From Rugalucina vietnamica (lineage: Eukaryota; Mollusca; Bivalvia; Lucinida; Lucinidae): a DNA stretch of 64,000 bases. How positions within the stretch are numbered: position 1 is the stretch's first letter; the number at the start of each line of letters is the position of its first letter. The position numbers and the translations under genes were made by a program. The notes under the pieces are model-generated. The model saw only the letters and a program-made list of their open reading frames with translations, was not told the DNA's origin and ran no database searches. The DNA is taken from positions 2,122,418 to 2,186,417 of the forward strand of contig OZ024876.1 of NCBI GenBank assembly GCA_964017185.1, written 5' to 3'. This document shows positions 20,701 through 33,200 of this stretch, piece by piece.

Positions 20701-20905
20701 TACCCTGGTACAGGAAATATTCATTGTGTACCTCACCAATGGTGCTTGGATTCTGTTTCCCTACCTCTGCATGGCATCACTGTGGAAGGGGTTGGCGACG
20801 GGAGGTGGCGGTAGTGAGAGGTCGGTTGATAAAGGTTACGTAGAGGTGAAGACGTCACATGGTGTTATGAGAGACCAAGAAGCTAGGCACCGGAAAGGTG
20901 TTTGA
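17624..20905 (+). CDS. EXPERA/emopamil-binding-like membrane protein, four exons
   Basis: Joining 17624-17768, 17957-18026, 18469-18514 and 20573-20905 gives 197 residues with matching phases (1, 2, 0) and GT-AG introns. Four hydrophobic segments lie near 13-33, 73-88, 97-118 and 135-158. ITVDQRYND near 53-61 and NGAW at 143-146 fit EXPERA-type proteins. Human EBP, a sterol isomerase of the endoplasmic reticulum, uses Asn193 and Trp196, with the same spacing. An enzymatic role here is unproven. The ATG follows an in-frame TAG directly. The last exon boundary is amplified upstream (19222-20640), so isoforms with extra 23/24-residue repeats are possible. Confidence 0.75.
17751..17930 (+). repeat. 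44-bp tandem repeat of the exon 1 donor boundary
   Basis: Four imperfect copies of TTAAATTCTTTTAYCCATGT start at 17751, 17795, 17839 and 17884. Copy 1 is the exon end with its donor. Copy 3 keeps GTAAGTGCTG; copies 2 and 4 have lost the GT. Reading on from exon 1 meets a stop at 17840-17842, so unlike the acceptor array these extra donors would not give a longer protein. Confidence 0.8.
17957..18026 (+). CDS. EXPERA-like gene, exon 2
   Basis: Acceptor ATTTTCAG and donor GTAAGTTC. Codes YKWYITVDQRYNDITDSYSY and TQS plus two bases of Leu. Acidic and aromatic, predicted luminal loop or helix cap. Confidence 0.75.
18085..18165 (-). mobile_element. SINE fragment
   Basis: TTTAACGTCCCTTTCAAG, TTCAGCTCATA and GGGGAGAAAACGGGAGAACC match the tRNA-derived SINE at 55687-55926. 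It abuts a truncated family A MITE. Confidence 0.6.
18166..18278. mobile_element. MITE family A, right part
   Basis: Central hairpin CAACTGTGCAGTTACTGCAC and the right end GTTTTCTCGTGTCGAGGCTCA are kept. The left end is missing, replaced by the SINE fragment. Confidence 0.8.
18469..18514 (+). CDS. EXPERA-like gene, exon 3
   Basis: Acceptor TTCCACAG and donor GTAAGTACGG. Codes MNYAEVVLNIVTLIL, the second hydrophobic segment, and ends in phase 0. Confidence 0.75.
18530..18808. mobile_element. MITE family B copy in intron 3
   Basis: One of the best copies: CGAAAACTTGCCCATGCAAT at the left, hairpin arms ATTGTGGGTAC and GAACCGCCTCGCCGAGGCGG around a perfect centre, and CGGACATGTTTTCCTGATG at the right. 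Confidence 0.92.
18891..19111. mobile_element. MITE family A copy in intron 3
   Basis: Left TGAACCGCGTCGTGGGAAAA and right TTTTCTCATGATGCGGCTCA. The hairpin tip is CTTGGTGGTAAATACCACGA, a variant that still pairs. Confidence 0.88.
19222..20640 (+). repeat. 69/72-bp tandem array of the intron 3/exon 4 acceptor boundary
   Basis: About 20 units, each with CTCCCATCTCTTTCAG followed by CACTACAGGCGATCATGTCA and ending ACCGTCTCAGTAATAACC. Nineteen copies of the TTTCAG acceptor were counted by eye; two have CTCATTCAG. Units are 72 bp, or 69 bp where TAA is missing, so all keep one frame. That frame is open from at least 19319 through the real exon 4 to 20905 (528 codons), including the intron-like parts. 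The last unit at 20573 is the true exon 4 start by continuity with the third helix. Confidence 0.9.
20573..20905 (+). CDS. EXPERA-like gene, exon 4 (terminal)
   Basis: Begins after ATCTCTTTCAG and codes the last 110 residues: HYKRSCHTKV, a third helix ending TFWKTVLYIAMFF, FELAGGKDYR, then VYLTNGAWILFPYLCMASLW and a charged tail ending RHRKGV. The Asn and Trp of NGAW and the following Pro fit the EXPERA family end. Confidence 0.8.
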   Translation, partial: HYKRSCHTKVMAFTVSVMTFWKTVLYIAMFFELAGGKDYRQGNTLVQEIFIVYLTNGAWILFPYLCMASLWKGLATGGGGSERSVDKGYVEVKTSHGVMRDQEARHRKGV

Positions 20906-21201
20906 TCAGGACTATGTACGATGATGTTTTAAGTTTGTAAAAAGTTCATGTGACACGCTGGTTCTAAATAACATGCAGAACAGATACAGTAGTAGGTCAT
21001 TGCTAAAATTCCGACTTACGATTGAAGTATGTGAAGGGGATCTAGTGTAGTGTCATTTGCGAAAATCTTGCTGCTTAAAGGCCTAAGTCAGCCTGGCAAG
21101 AGATTAATACCTTTATTGAGACAGGTTATACAGGTAGAGAAATGCTACTGTGCAGTTACTGTCATATTTATTGTCTTATCCCCCAAGACACTACCTGTTT
21201 G

Positions 21202-21217
21202 AATAAAGTGCAATAAA
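21202..21217 (+). terminator. Poly(A) signals of the EXPERA-like gene
   Basis: AATAAA at 21202-21207 and again at 21212-21217, about 300 bp after the stop codon. Confidence 0.6.
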
Positions 21218-21219
21218 AT

Positions 21220-22319
21220 TAATCACAAGTATGGGCATTTAGGTATTTATGGTTATCTATATTACAAGCAAGCATATTTTAGTTATTCCATAGGTAGCAG
21301 CCACAGCCAATCAAATGCTGCGCGGTAGATGTTAACCCTTTGGTGTCTAGACAAATACTGAGATAAGCTACCTAATTTTGCCTTTTATAGTCCGCCTATA
21401 CACGCCAAAGCTAACTTACCAAACTGCATACGCCCGTTATTGCATTCCGGGATCATGAGTTGCCGATTCATATGTATAATTCGGCAAATAGGTTACTGTA
21501 TGGGCGTTACCTCATGAATACATTATTGGGTATGGTCTACCTTTGACTTAGGTAAAAGTTAGAAGTATACATTTAAACGATTAAACTCACGTTACCAGAA
21601 AATAAGTTGCAACATTTTTCATCTTGTAAAATGCCTTATGAAGATTAGAATATATTGTTACCTCCCTTTGACCGTTATCCTTTGTAACTGCGGTGGAGCT
21701 TATTGTTATAGCTTGATTGGTCACATTCGCTCACTTTAAATATTTTTTGAGGACAAAGGAATGTTTTCCCTACTTGAACAGATGGACTAGCCGACCACGC
21801 CCAGATATGAATATTAAAGTTGCCGCCTATACAGTAACCTATTTGCTCAAGTATACATATATGGTTCTATGTTTGACGACTCTTAGCCGATTGTTTCAAT
21901 GAATCGCATTTTATTTTGCATAGAACATGGTATAAGCAATGGTTGGTTGGTTGATTCAGGTTTAACGTCCCACCAACAGCTAAGGTCATATGGAGACGGG
22001 ACCTCGCAATGGAAGCATGTCACCATTCAGCCACTGATACCCGGTTGGATTGCACTGGTTTGTTGCTTTGCAAAATGATTTTCAAACAACAGTGTATAAT
22101 TATTTTGCTTTATTGCTTGTAAAGATAGTTGTTCTAAAAATCTCAAACAATTATATTAGTGTACAATGTGGTTATATATACATAGTAAAATTATACAGCT
22201 GTATTAATATCAGTACAGTAACACCAACTATAGTAAAATTGATATGGATATGCAACTACCTTGGTCAAAGAGTCCCCACTCATGAGTGACCACATATACT
22301 CAAAGGTGTCTAAGTAATA
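21220..22319. other. Non-coding stretch after the EXPERA-like gene
   Basis: No gene recognised. Around 21950-22020 GGTTTAACGTCCCACCAACA and AGCTAAGGTCATATGGAGAC resemble the conserved phrase of mollusc SINE-like repeats. Confidence 0.5.
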
Positions 22320-22464
22320 GTTAGAGTATGGAGGTGAGCTCAATACGAAAATTATAGACCCGGGCACGTGAACTTAAAGCCGACCGAGCGCAGCGAGGGA
22401 GGCTTTAAGTTCACGTGCCCGGGTCTATAATTTTCGTATTGACCGATACCGACATACTCTAACT
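22320..22464. repeat. Foldback palindrome with 41-bp perfect arms
   Basis: 22341-22381 and 22401-22441 are exact inverted copies (CAATACGAAAATTATAGACC onward) around GACCGAGCGCAGCGAGGGA. Outer arms add GTTAGAGTATG/CATACTCTAAC. Confidence 0.92.
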
Positions 22465-22467
22465 GAC

Positions 22468-23389
22468 TTATATACTAGCTCCTTTGTTTCGCTATAACAA
22501 ATGCTACACAGCGAGCCGATTGACCAAACCTTGCGCAGTATGCTTAGACCAATTATATTCTGTTAAAGCGTGTTTTCTCGCGACATGAATATTGGCCAAA
22601 AATCCCACGGACTAACTGTGAACGATATTTTCTTTCCTCGTGCAGTCATGTCCAAAAATAACTTTCACAGTAGCTTCCCCTTAAAACGTCGTCGAGGTTA
22701 TTAAGCGATCAAGATTTAATGCAAATAATTCAATACCATTTAAGTATGATTTTTGTATATCTATATATTGTGCGTAAACTGATTTGAAAGTGTAGATCAC
22801 TTCTACTTGGATCTGTCATAGGCTAATCCCCATGCTGAAATGACAGAGGACCATTTACTGAATTTTACTGAATGCCCGGCTGTTTATGGGGGAAACAGCT
22901 GGTCAAAACTAACTTTGTGAAGTTCGTTCCTACTTCCGTGGTTTCTCATTAACCTCACACTAACCCTAACCTTCTACACTACCAATGAAACCATGGGGCG
23001 AGGAATATTTTCACACAGAAATGTACGTGCAACGGTACGTTTGAAATAATACAATTTTGCCTCATCTGAAAGAATTTCGGATACTCAGTAGGAAGACAAT
23101 TTGTATTTACCTTTACCATGATTTGCTGGGAAAACGTACAATCAGCATAAGCATGAATACAGCGAAAGCATTTTTTGCGGTGCAGCTGAACCGTTACATA
23201 AACTTACTGTTGTGTCTAATATATAACAGCGTACATCTACGGGAGGTTTATAAGTTTCCCGCCAGATATTATCAACCGGTTGATAATAAAAAGCGCGAAA
23301 CTTATCAACCTCCCTCCTAAATTTCCTTTGTTTAGCAGGTCAATACGTTTGTTATAGACCTGTTCGAAACAAAGGAGCCAGTATATAAA
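22468..23389. mobile_element. Inverted-repeat element, about 0.9 kb
   Basis: Left end TTATATACTAGCTCCTTTGT and a TTTCGCTATAACAAA stretch recur inverted at 23345-23389 with a few-base difference. No coding content. A smaller palindrome with AACCGGTTGATAAT lies near 23270. Confidence 0.65.
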
Positions 23390-23461
23390 GCATGTCATCG
23401 TGCAAATCTTAATGATTTCTACAAAACAAGGTAACCCGATTGCGAAGAGTGCAGACAGATA

Positions 23462-23696
23462 TGAGCCGCCTCATGGGAAAACCAACAATCTGCCTAGGCG
23501 AAAACAAAGGCGCAGATCAGCTTCGCAGTAACTGCGAAGCTGATCAGCGCCTTTGTTTTCGCTACTCGGATAGTACAATTCCTCTTCTACTTAAATCCGA
23601 AATTTCAAGCTTCTCGCTCTTTTCCGTGACTGTACAGGTCGGTTTGTGTCGGACCTGTTCGGAAACCACATTGTTGGTTTTCCCACGAGGCGGCTC
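23462..23696. mobile_element. MITE family A copy
   Basis: TGAGCCGCCTCATGGGAAAA and its complement at the ends; perfect hairpin GATCAGCTTCGCAGTAACTG and complement. Lies between the convergent gene ends. Confidence 0.93.
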
Positions 23697-24042
23697 AACA
23701 TGCGAGTATGCTTTACAAAATCTTAAAATCATGATTATAGACAAACATTATATGGCTTTTGCACTGTAGATTTTAAGGTATGGTAAAATATGATGTGCCC
23801 CTTGATAAAAACATGTAATGTTAAACAGAGATATGGAATTTGATATGCTAGTTGCCTATCTACACCATCTGTAATACTAATAATAGTTATAAAACAATGT
23901 TATTTAGCCCACCTCAATGAGGAGACTGTAAAACTGAGCCCCATTGACGAAAAACAATCCCAGGACTAAACACACTGTGTATCAAGAAAACTAGTCGCCT
24001 CTTGATCAAGAAATACATGGATAGGGCTAAACACAACGTGTA
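23697..24042. other. Intergenic stretch between convergent genes
   Basis: Nothing coding recognised. Contains two phrases with CTAAACACA-CGTGTAT, near 23965-23982 and 24027-24045, a small direct repeat. Confidence 0.4.
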
Positions 24043-24048
24043 TTTATT
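24043..24048 (-). terminator. Poly(A) signal of the MCT-like gene
   Basis: AATAAA on the minus strand 85 bases after the TAG stop at 24133. Confidence 0.65.
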
Positions 24049-24132
24049 TGTGTTTTGTCCATTATGAGATTCTGTAACATGACTGTCCTTTGATGAAAAT
24101 CGCCCCTAAGCACGGTAAAACACAGTGACAGT

Positions 24133-24232
24133 CTATCTATATTGGTAGTTATAGTAAAATCTCTTCTGGTCGTCCTCTCGTCGAGTCTCCCGTAGCTCCC
24201 CCTCAGTGATGTAGTGGGACTTCCCTCGACGT
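24133..24232 (-). CDS. MCT-like gene, exon 9 (terminal)
   Basis: Acceptor TCCCTCTCTTGAG. Codes the cytosolic tail RRRGKSHYITEGELRE and a Tyr-rich end YYNYQYR, then TAG. Phase matches exon 8 (AG plus A giving Arg). Confidence 0.8.
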
Positions 24233-27200
24233 CTCAAGAGAGGGACATCTTTTTCAAGGTTCATATCCTTCACCCTAAAATGAAATGGCAGCATGTATTT
24301 TTATCTAATGTACATGTGACACAAGGTCAAGGTCAAACATCATTTAGACCCATGGTCACAGGTGTCGGTATAAACTACTCATTACGAAAACAAATCTTTG
24401 TTTTGGATCAAAACTTAAATAATTATGTACCCTTCTATCTCCCAGTTTTTAAACTAGATGATAAAAATGAGGTATCATTTGGGTATACATTTCACGGACG
24501 TGCTTTCCTGAAGCTACCATGCAAGTAACACCTTGAATTTTATACAGTTGAAATGTTAGTTTTTGCAATTACTTTGTTTTCGTTTAACGTCACACCAACA
24601 GCTTAGGTTATATTGAGACGGTACCTCGGAGTCAACTCTTAAAAAATGTCTACGTATTTTTAAGACAGCACTTAAATTGGCGTCAGCCTAACAAACAGCT
24701 ACAAGTGTTTTGAATGATTATAAGAAACACAAATGAGCCTTTGCATGAGAAAACCAACAATTTGCATATGCGAAAACAGATCAGCTGTGCAGTAACTGCA
24801 CAGCTGATCAGCGCCTTTGTTTTCGCCACACGGATAGTACAATTTGTCTTCTACCTGTATCCAAAGTTTCAAGCTTCTTGCTTTATTCAATAACTGTACA
24901 GCCTGGTTTATGTCAGACCTGGTCGGAAGCCCAAATTGTTGGTTTTCTCATGCGCAGGCTCAAATAAAATTGTCATTTTCAATGCAATGAAAATCCCCGT
25001 CATTCACATGGTGAGATATTCCAAAGGTAGAGGAATAATTAGTCTTCTTCGGTTCTTAAGGACTCGTCACACATATATAATACGCGAAAATCTCTCAACG
25101 CAGACGTGCGTTTTCGAAAAATAGTATTTGTTCGTTTGATTCATTGCTAAAACGTCCCGGTCAACAGCTATGGTCATGTCGACACGTTGTCAGTTGCAAG
25201 GGACGTAAAGCAATAAATCAAACGAACAAGAATTCCATTTTGCAATAAAACGCAAGTCTACGCAAGTTTACGTTTGTGTGACGAGGCCTTTAATGTTAAA
25301 CAATGCACTATCTCGATAAGTTTCAAGACAGCCAGAGTACTTTTATGCATTATACTATAACTTACCTGAAGCATCGTTTTACGTTGATAACAACGACGGC
25401 TATTAAACCGGCTAGCAGGAAGGCAGATCCGGCGAAGTAGAACACGTTATCTATGCCGCCCTCCCTCTCATCTAGTGAATCTAAGATGTACAAGAACAGA
25501 AAAATATTAGTTCCGCACATTCTGCTTGGTTCTGGTTTAATGTCACAATCAACAATATTTCAGTCGTGTCGACCCGGACCCACCGGTTGTTGTAATTTGA
25601 GAAGCTCAAGTCACTATACGGCGGAGGTAGATATCGAAACTACCACTTCTACATCTGGAGTCCTGTATTCCATCAGACTACGAGGGTTATAAAAGTATTT
25701 TATGCTCAACTCAGCTAAGCATAAATTTTAGGCAGTGGCTAGGGATACGGTACCGTATCTGTAGACTATATATAGGAAATGGCTAAAGGTACGGTATAGA
25801 TTAAAAATCGATAATATAATATTTTCAGGTGAGTTTTAAGTTGAATCATCGCAAGTATCCGAAATGGCTAAAGGTACGGAAGACTAGAGACACAGACTTA
25901 AGGAAACAATGCTAATGTATAAAGTTGAGAGATTTCAATTTATTTCTAACCTCGTGGAACGAAATTTTCAATTGTTATATTTGAGTGTGTGTTTGTGCAA
26001 TATCACCATTATCTACAATTATTTGACCGACATCAAAGGATATAAAGCCAACTCGCAGTAAGAAAGTTTCTAACGATGCGTGAAGATAATAACAAGATAA
26101 TATTAGCCTCAATTAGTTGCTTAACCATCAATACGATGTCCGCGCCTCAATGTGCGAACAACAAACAAGACAGTAATGAAGTGAAGAATTCTTTCCGTGA
26201 TTTATGATATAATTTTACGCTTTGTTTACACGTTTTCTTGTTCTTATGATTGTTCTTTATGCGCTTATTTTAAGTTTGAAATCATGTCGATCGATTTTTT
26301 TCTTGTTGCGTCGAAATGACTGAGATACATGTATGTTCCTTTTTTTAGGAGCTTTTTTTTTATTTAAAAGTTTACAAGCGATTTTCCATTAAAATCAAGT
26401 AATAAATTGCCTAAAACGCAATCGAAATATAACATTTTTATACCAGATCTAATGACCAAGACTAGCCAAACTGCATATACATGTATATGCATAATTTCCC
26501 AAGCAATTAAAAACAATTAACGCTAAGTACTGTTAAGATTATTGTGCATGTGTAAAGCTTGCCCAACCATGAAACTGTGAGAAAAGTAAGACACCCGTAA
26601 ATGTTTATTTTTATGATATGTGAATAGTCAACACATATTCGGTTTTTGGAGAATCCTTCATTATGATTCATTGGGAAACTTGCAATGCTTCAACTTAAAA
26701 CTCACCTGAAAATATTAAATTATTGATTTTTGATCTATACCGTACCTTTAGCCGGCTACAGATACGGTACCGTATCTCCAGCCACCAGGCTAGGGATACG
26801 GTACCGTATCCCTAGCCCACAGGCTAAAGATACGGTACCGTATCCCTAGCCACTTCCTAAATTTTAAACTGCTCATAAATACAAAAGTAGCTCGGATACA
26901 TTGAAATTTTATTAAATCACCAACACCCATGATAAATGTTTCATGTCCTTAGAAATAAAAGGAAAATGTAAGCAACTAGAAAAAGTGCCTTGAGAGGCAC
27001 GTATACCCCCGGCTGGTATATATGAGCCATTGTATCAGAAAACTTGACCAACAGTATGCATATGCGAAAACGAAGGCGCAAGTACTGCGAAGCTGATCAA
27101 CGCCTTTGTTTTCGCGACAATTCCTCTACTTTATAAATCTAAAAATTTCCAGCCTCTAACAATCTTCTATGACTGTTCTGCCCAGTTTGTGTGTGACTTG

Positions 27201-30200
27201 TCGTAAACCCAAATTGTTAGTTTTCTCACACGATGGCTCAGTTATGGTATTGTCACGTTTTCAATGAACAACTACCATCAGGAAAACATCCATGAAAAGT
27301 ATAACCCCTTGAACCCCATTTTAATATATAGTAAGATAGGGTATAGAGGGGTTACAACTTTTCTTATTTTTGATCCAAAACATAGATTGTGGGTACTCGT
27401 CGAGGGGCCGCGGTGCACCCGCAATGTATGTTTTGAGCAAAAATATTGAAAATGTAAAAAAATCTACTGAAAATTTTCAAGTTTTACAACTTCTGAAAAA
27501 TCTGTGTAGTACATGGGCATGTTTGCAAAAAGTGAAGGATCTCTAAAACTAACCTGCTATGAAATTGTTGGCAATAGTGGTAGAGCCGGCAAACAGGCCC
27601 AGTAGACCCTCTACCCAGCGGATATACTGTCGACTGAAGGCTATCGGAATAACCCACCGCAGTACGGTCTCGAACACAACTGTCAAAACAAGTAAAAGAA
27701 AGTGGTTACACAAAGCAAAAATTAATAATATTGACTCACAGGCTTTCGGGCCAGTCGTAAACGGTATAGAGTGAATGTCTTTCGATCAATCAGAATTGTT
27801 TAAGATTCTTTTTCGAGTTCTTTTGTTTTCCTTCCGAATTTTAGGAGCATGATCCTAGTTTTCGCAACAACTTGAAACTTTCACCCTAATGCTTACGAAT
27901 GCTTGCAAATGCTACTTTCTAGCGATTAATGCGAATCTGCGCAAAACTGCATTCGGAAGGGCATTCGCAAGGGAAATTCGGTACATGTGAGAGCAGTATA
28001 ACAAAGTGTAACGTTACCTTGTAGGGCTCCCAATATGGCGGTATATGCCGCGATATACGACACATATGGACTGTAGAACATAGGTAGCTGCACCGTCAGC
28101 AGTCCGAGAACCAACCCAATACAGCCCATAGCAATCATGGTCCCGTGGAACCTCTTCTTGGCCGGCCAGAAGGCGAGGGCGATGTAGCCCAGGGTGGCAC
28201 CACACGGGTACAGGAAGATGGCAATGAGGATGTGCTGGGTCGTGAACGGGGACCCGGACCCGAGGAGATCGAAGAACCCGGCGTCCATCCAGTAGATAAG
28301 TTCGGTCATCGGCAGGCTCTCACCTGAATGATATGTGTGGTACATTTAACTTAGTTGTGTCACGGTAGCGAAAAAAATACTTTTCTTTAGTAGACCATAT
28401 TTCTATCTATCTATCTTCATATACTGAGTCGATCAATTGCCACATGCACATTGTCAATAAAGCTTATGATATTGCACGTCTCATTAATTAAAATGTTAAA
28501 GGTATAATTGGAAGGTGAGGTACCACCACTTACCGAAGTAATAAATCCCGTAAACAAGTAAGGTCAAGATAAGAATTCCTCCGCGGCAGAATGACAGGGA
28601 CCGCAGCTTGAGCGCGTCCACACAATCCCTGATGTGTCTGTGGTCCTTGATGAGGGGGAGAGGCGCTATGACAATACTGGTGAAGAAGGCCACCCCCGCG
28701 GGGGCACAGACACACTTGTAGTAGATATGCCAGCCAGTCATGTCCTCTATGTCGGCTCGAGTAGCGTCTCCCTGACAAAATAAATACATAATGTAGTATG
28801 AAGACTGTGTGACACACTGAAATATCGTCTTATTCTCTCTAATTCACACAGCATATCAACTAATTCCAACAAATATAATTCCTGGCTATAGAACGGACCA
28901 TAGTGGCATTACAATGGATTTGGTTTTAAATTACAACAATGAACGTGGAAAGGGATATTGGAAATTTAATAACTCGTTACTTAAGGATCAAGAATACATT
29001 AAACTAGTTAAAGATACAATATCAGAAGTCAAATTAACGTACACCAAGAACAATAATAATAACAATGATAACACTAATTCAGAACAAACAGAATTCAACA
29101 TAAATGATCAACATTTTTTGGAAACACTTCTACTTATTATTCGCGGAAACACAATAAAATACAGCTCATTTAAAAAGAAACAACATCAACAAGAAGAATT
29201 GAAGTTAGAACAAGAAATTAAGATACTTGAAAATGAAGTATATAAAAATTTTGAAAAATATGTCCGAGGAAACTTTAAATAACCTAGATAGAAAGAAAAC
29301 AATGTTATATGATATTCAAAAAGCTAAGATTGAAGGAATGATGCTGCGCTCTAGAAGCAGGTATGAAGAATTAGGAGAAAAACCTACCCATTACTTTTTT
29401 AATTTAGAAAAACGAAATTATACTAGTAAAGTGATTCAAAAATTAATTAATACAGAGGGAGAAGAGTAAAAATACAAACACAGCTGACATTTTAAAATGC
29501 CAAGCAAATTTTTATAAAGATTTATATACGCAAGAAAAGTTAGATAGAAATATTTCAATTAGCTCAGTCTTAGGGAAAAATGATAAAAAATTATCAGATA
29601 AGGAATCGCAGGAATTAGAAGGTGAGATATCTTACTCAGAATTAACTTTCGCACTGAAAAACATGAAAAATGATAAAAGTCCCGGTCTGGACGGATTTAC
29701 GGTGGAATTTTTCAAGTTTTTTTTGATCGACATTGGTTGTTTTATTCTTAAATCCTTAAACTATGGTTATTGTACAGGCTCGTTGAGTATTACACAGAAA
29801 CAGGGTGTGATTACTTGTATACCCAAACCAAATAAATCTAAATTTAATTTAAAAAAAACTGGCGGCCTATTTCTTTACTTAACGTGATCTATAAACTTGC
29901 ATCAGCAGTCATATCTAATAGACTTAAGAAAGTACTAGATAATTTAATTAACGAAAATCAAAAAGGCTTTATCGCGGGAAGATTTTTAGGGGAAAATGTT
30001 CGATTAATCTACGATATACTATTTGAGGCGAAAAAAACAAAATGTACCTGGCTTAATGTTGTCTATTGACTGAAAAAGCATTTGATACAGTATCATGGGG
30101 TTTTATTTCTGATGTCCTAGATTATTTTAATTTTGGAAATTCGATTAAAAAATGGATAAGTCTATTTCAACAAGGGTCCGAGACACGTATTTTACAAAAC

Positions 30201-33200
30201 GGTTTTATGTCAGATAGTTTTTATTTAGGAAGAGGTTGTAGACAAGGAGACCCTATCTCCCCTTATTTATTTATACTATGTGCAGAAATTTTAGGAAAAA
30301 TGATATTAAAAAACAATGACATTAGAATGACATTAGAATATAAGTTATCACAATATGCAGACGACACTCAACTGATATTAGATGGCACAGAAAAATCGTT
30401 AAAAGCAGCTATGGAAACACTTAAACAATTTTATATTATGTCAGGTTTGAAAATAAATGTTGAAAAAACAAGAGCGTTATGGATCGGTTGGTCGTGCGGC
30501 TCTCATGAAACACTCTGTGAAGAATTAGCATTAGATTGGTCCCAAGAACCCTTAAAAATCTTAGGTGTTACATTCTCACCATTAGTTTTTAACATATGGG
30601 ACTTAAATGTTAATGAAATTTTGAGAAAAGTTAAACATCTGCTGAATCAGTGGTCGAAACGTAAATTAAGCCTCTCAGGGAGAATTACAATAATAAAATC
30701 TCTTGCGATATCCAAATTTGTTCACCTATTCATCTCGTTGCCAGACCCACCTAATGCATTAATAAAGGAACTTGAACATATATTTTACAAATTTCTTTGA
30801 AATTCTGGACCGGATAGAATAAAAAGAAAAAATATTGTTAAGAATATTGCTTGTGCTGGTCTCAGAATGGTTGAACTAAGATCATTTATTAAAGCATTAA
30901 AGGTATCCTGGCTCAGACGAATATTGCAACAATCAAAGCAAATGGAATGGATAAACCTATCCCAAATTAATTTTCAGATGCTCTTTTCTGTCGGAGGTTC
31001 CTATGCAACTAAATTAGATAATAACCTGTATAATCCATTTTGGAAAAATTTAATGGCAAATTGGGCCGAATTTTGTAAAATTTTACCGGTTGAAAAGGTA
31101 TCTCATATGCTTGAATCGCCTATTTGGTATAACGAAAATATAGGGCGAGGAAAACTCTTTATAAACAAGAAAAGATATGACACAAGTGTCATATCAATAG
31201 CTTCAATTTTCTATCGCAGTCAATAACGTATAAAAGACAAAGCGCGCACCGAGCGTGTGGAAAAATATGCCGCAAATTCAACCAATGTATTCCCATAGAC
31301 ATACATACGTGGTTTGTCAGAAAAGTTCGTGTACACCATTTATATTTTCAACAGAAAAATGAATATATCTGCTTTTGCAAAAGTATTTTATAAGCAAATA
31401 TACAAGAAATTTTATTGAAATCTGACAAAAACACGTCATCTACAGCCTTTTCCCTGCACTTCCGAACCGAGTGCGGGGCAAAGGTCAACGTCTCTATTTG
31501 ACGTTACTTGACATTTTAAGCCGCCAGCGCGTAATACATTTGTTTCAGGGTGTTTTTTTTTTTTAACAAAAGATCCTTGGCTATCAACATTTTTATGTCT
31601 GTGTATCCAGCTGTCAAATGCAGATACGCCGTACCAATTCTCGCAAAATTGTTCGTCCACCTGTTGAACATGTGTAACAATTTCTTGCGGCGAGTATGCC
31701 AGACAGGTGATCTTCCGTTTATCAACATAGGTGGACTTCTGAGCAGCTGAAAATCGTCTGTGCCACAACTACTGAGAACTAAATAGTAACTGACAGACCG
31801 ATGACGTTTCTGTTGTTTGTAACATTTTCATCGTATCTGTGGGTGATTTCCTTAACGAAACATACAATCGGCGTCGGCTGTTCTCCGACGTCAAATTACG
31901 CCATTATTTCAAACAGATTTTTCGGTCTGCTTCTGATTTTTTTCACATAAATCAAACAACACTGCCGCCAAGTCGGAATCTTTCTGAAACTGAAGTCAGT
32001 GTTATTTGGTTTTAGGACGAGATGTTTTAATGTTATAACATATTTAAGTGCCGTTTGACAGGGAAAAACACAATATGAAAATCGTCACATTTTGTTGACG
32101 TTTTGGCACCTGTCCCGTGTGGCCCTACGTACGCTTAAGTAGAAAATATGTCATATTTAACGTGTTGATACTTCAAATTGAAACAAATTCCTCAAATATG
32201 CTCATAAGATATTGCTGCTTATATTTATACAAAAACAAAAAAAAACTTAAACAACAGCACTTTACTTTTCCTGCTAGCCAAGGTGTCCACAAACCTCGTA
32301 CATGTGCGTTCTGTACGCTTGGTGTACGTTAAAGTATTTTAAGCATGCAGCATGCTTAAAGCTCGACGTGTCTCGGGTATGTGTCTTATACGAATAAGTT
32401 CAACACGCGTTACATTAAACGTTTGATACGCGCCTATACTGTATTGTGTGCTTAACATAACTGTACAAAAGTACATGCAATCCAAAATTTTCAGCATGCT
32501 GAGATTATTATACGACCTGTACACACCTTAGACACACGCTAATCATTTGTGACTGTTATTTTCACCATAGAGACTATGGGCCCCCCTCCCATTGGGGCCT
32601 AAAGAAATAGATATAGGCTACTTGTGCCTTCAGGTAAAGCTAAAACCACTGCTGTCTGGTTAACCGCGCTTGTCTGAGCCTGCCCAGGAAACATTTCAAG
32701 TCAAACCATCCATACGTATAAGCCTTTTGTGTCTTAGTTGGATAGTTATATTTCAAGCACTTGTTGGATGTGATGACATCCTCATTTTGGGTAAAAGTCC
32801 CGTAAAATGGAGGCAACATCCCAACATGACAAGTCCCTGAAGCAGCATAGAAGCTTGAAATTTCGGATTTAATAAGAAGAGAAAGTGTACTATCCGTGTA
32901 GCGAAGTTACTGCGAAGCTGACCTGCGCCTTTGTTTTCGCATAGGCAAAAATCCGGTTTTCTTGTGACGCGGTTCATTTGATAATGCAACATTCATCTGT
33001 CTGGGTCTACCAGTTATCGCCAGTACTGAACAACTTCTTTCAGCGTACTGCTTAATAGACTCCATAAAAAAGGAAGAATAAAAACGAATGAAGAAAGAAA
33101 AGAGGCTTATTATGATAACAAAAAAAAAAATGAATAGCGGATACTCGGCGAGATTCGAACCTGTAAGAGTCTGATTAGAAGATCGATGCTTAACACACTA

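Noticed and set aside
28014-28327. Frames on both strands overlapping MCT-like exon 6
   Set aside because: GC-rich exon shadows; only the frame matching exon phases is supported.
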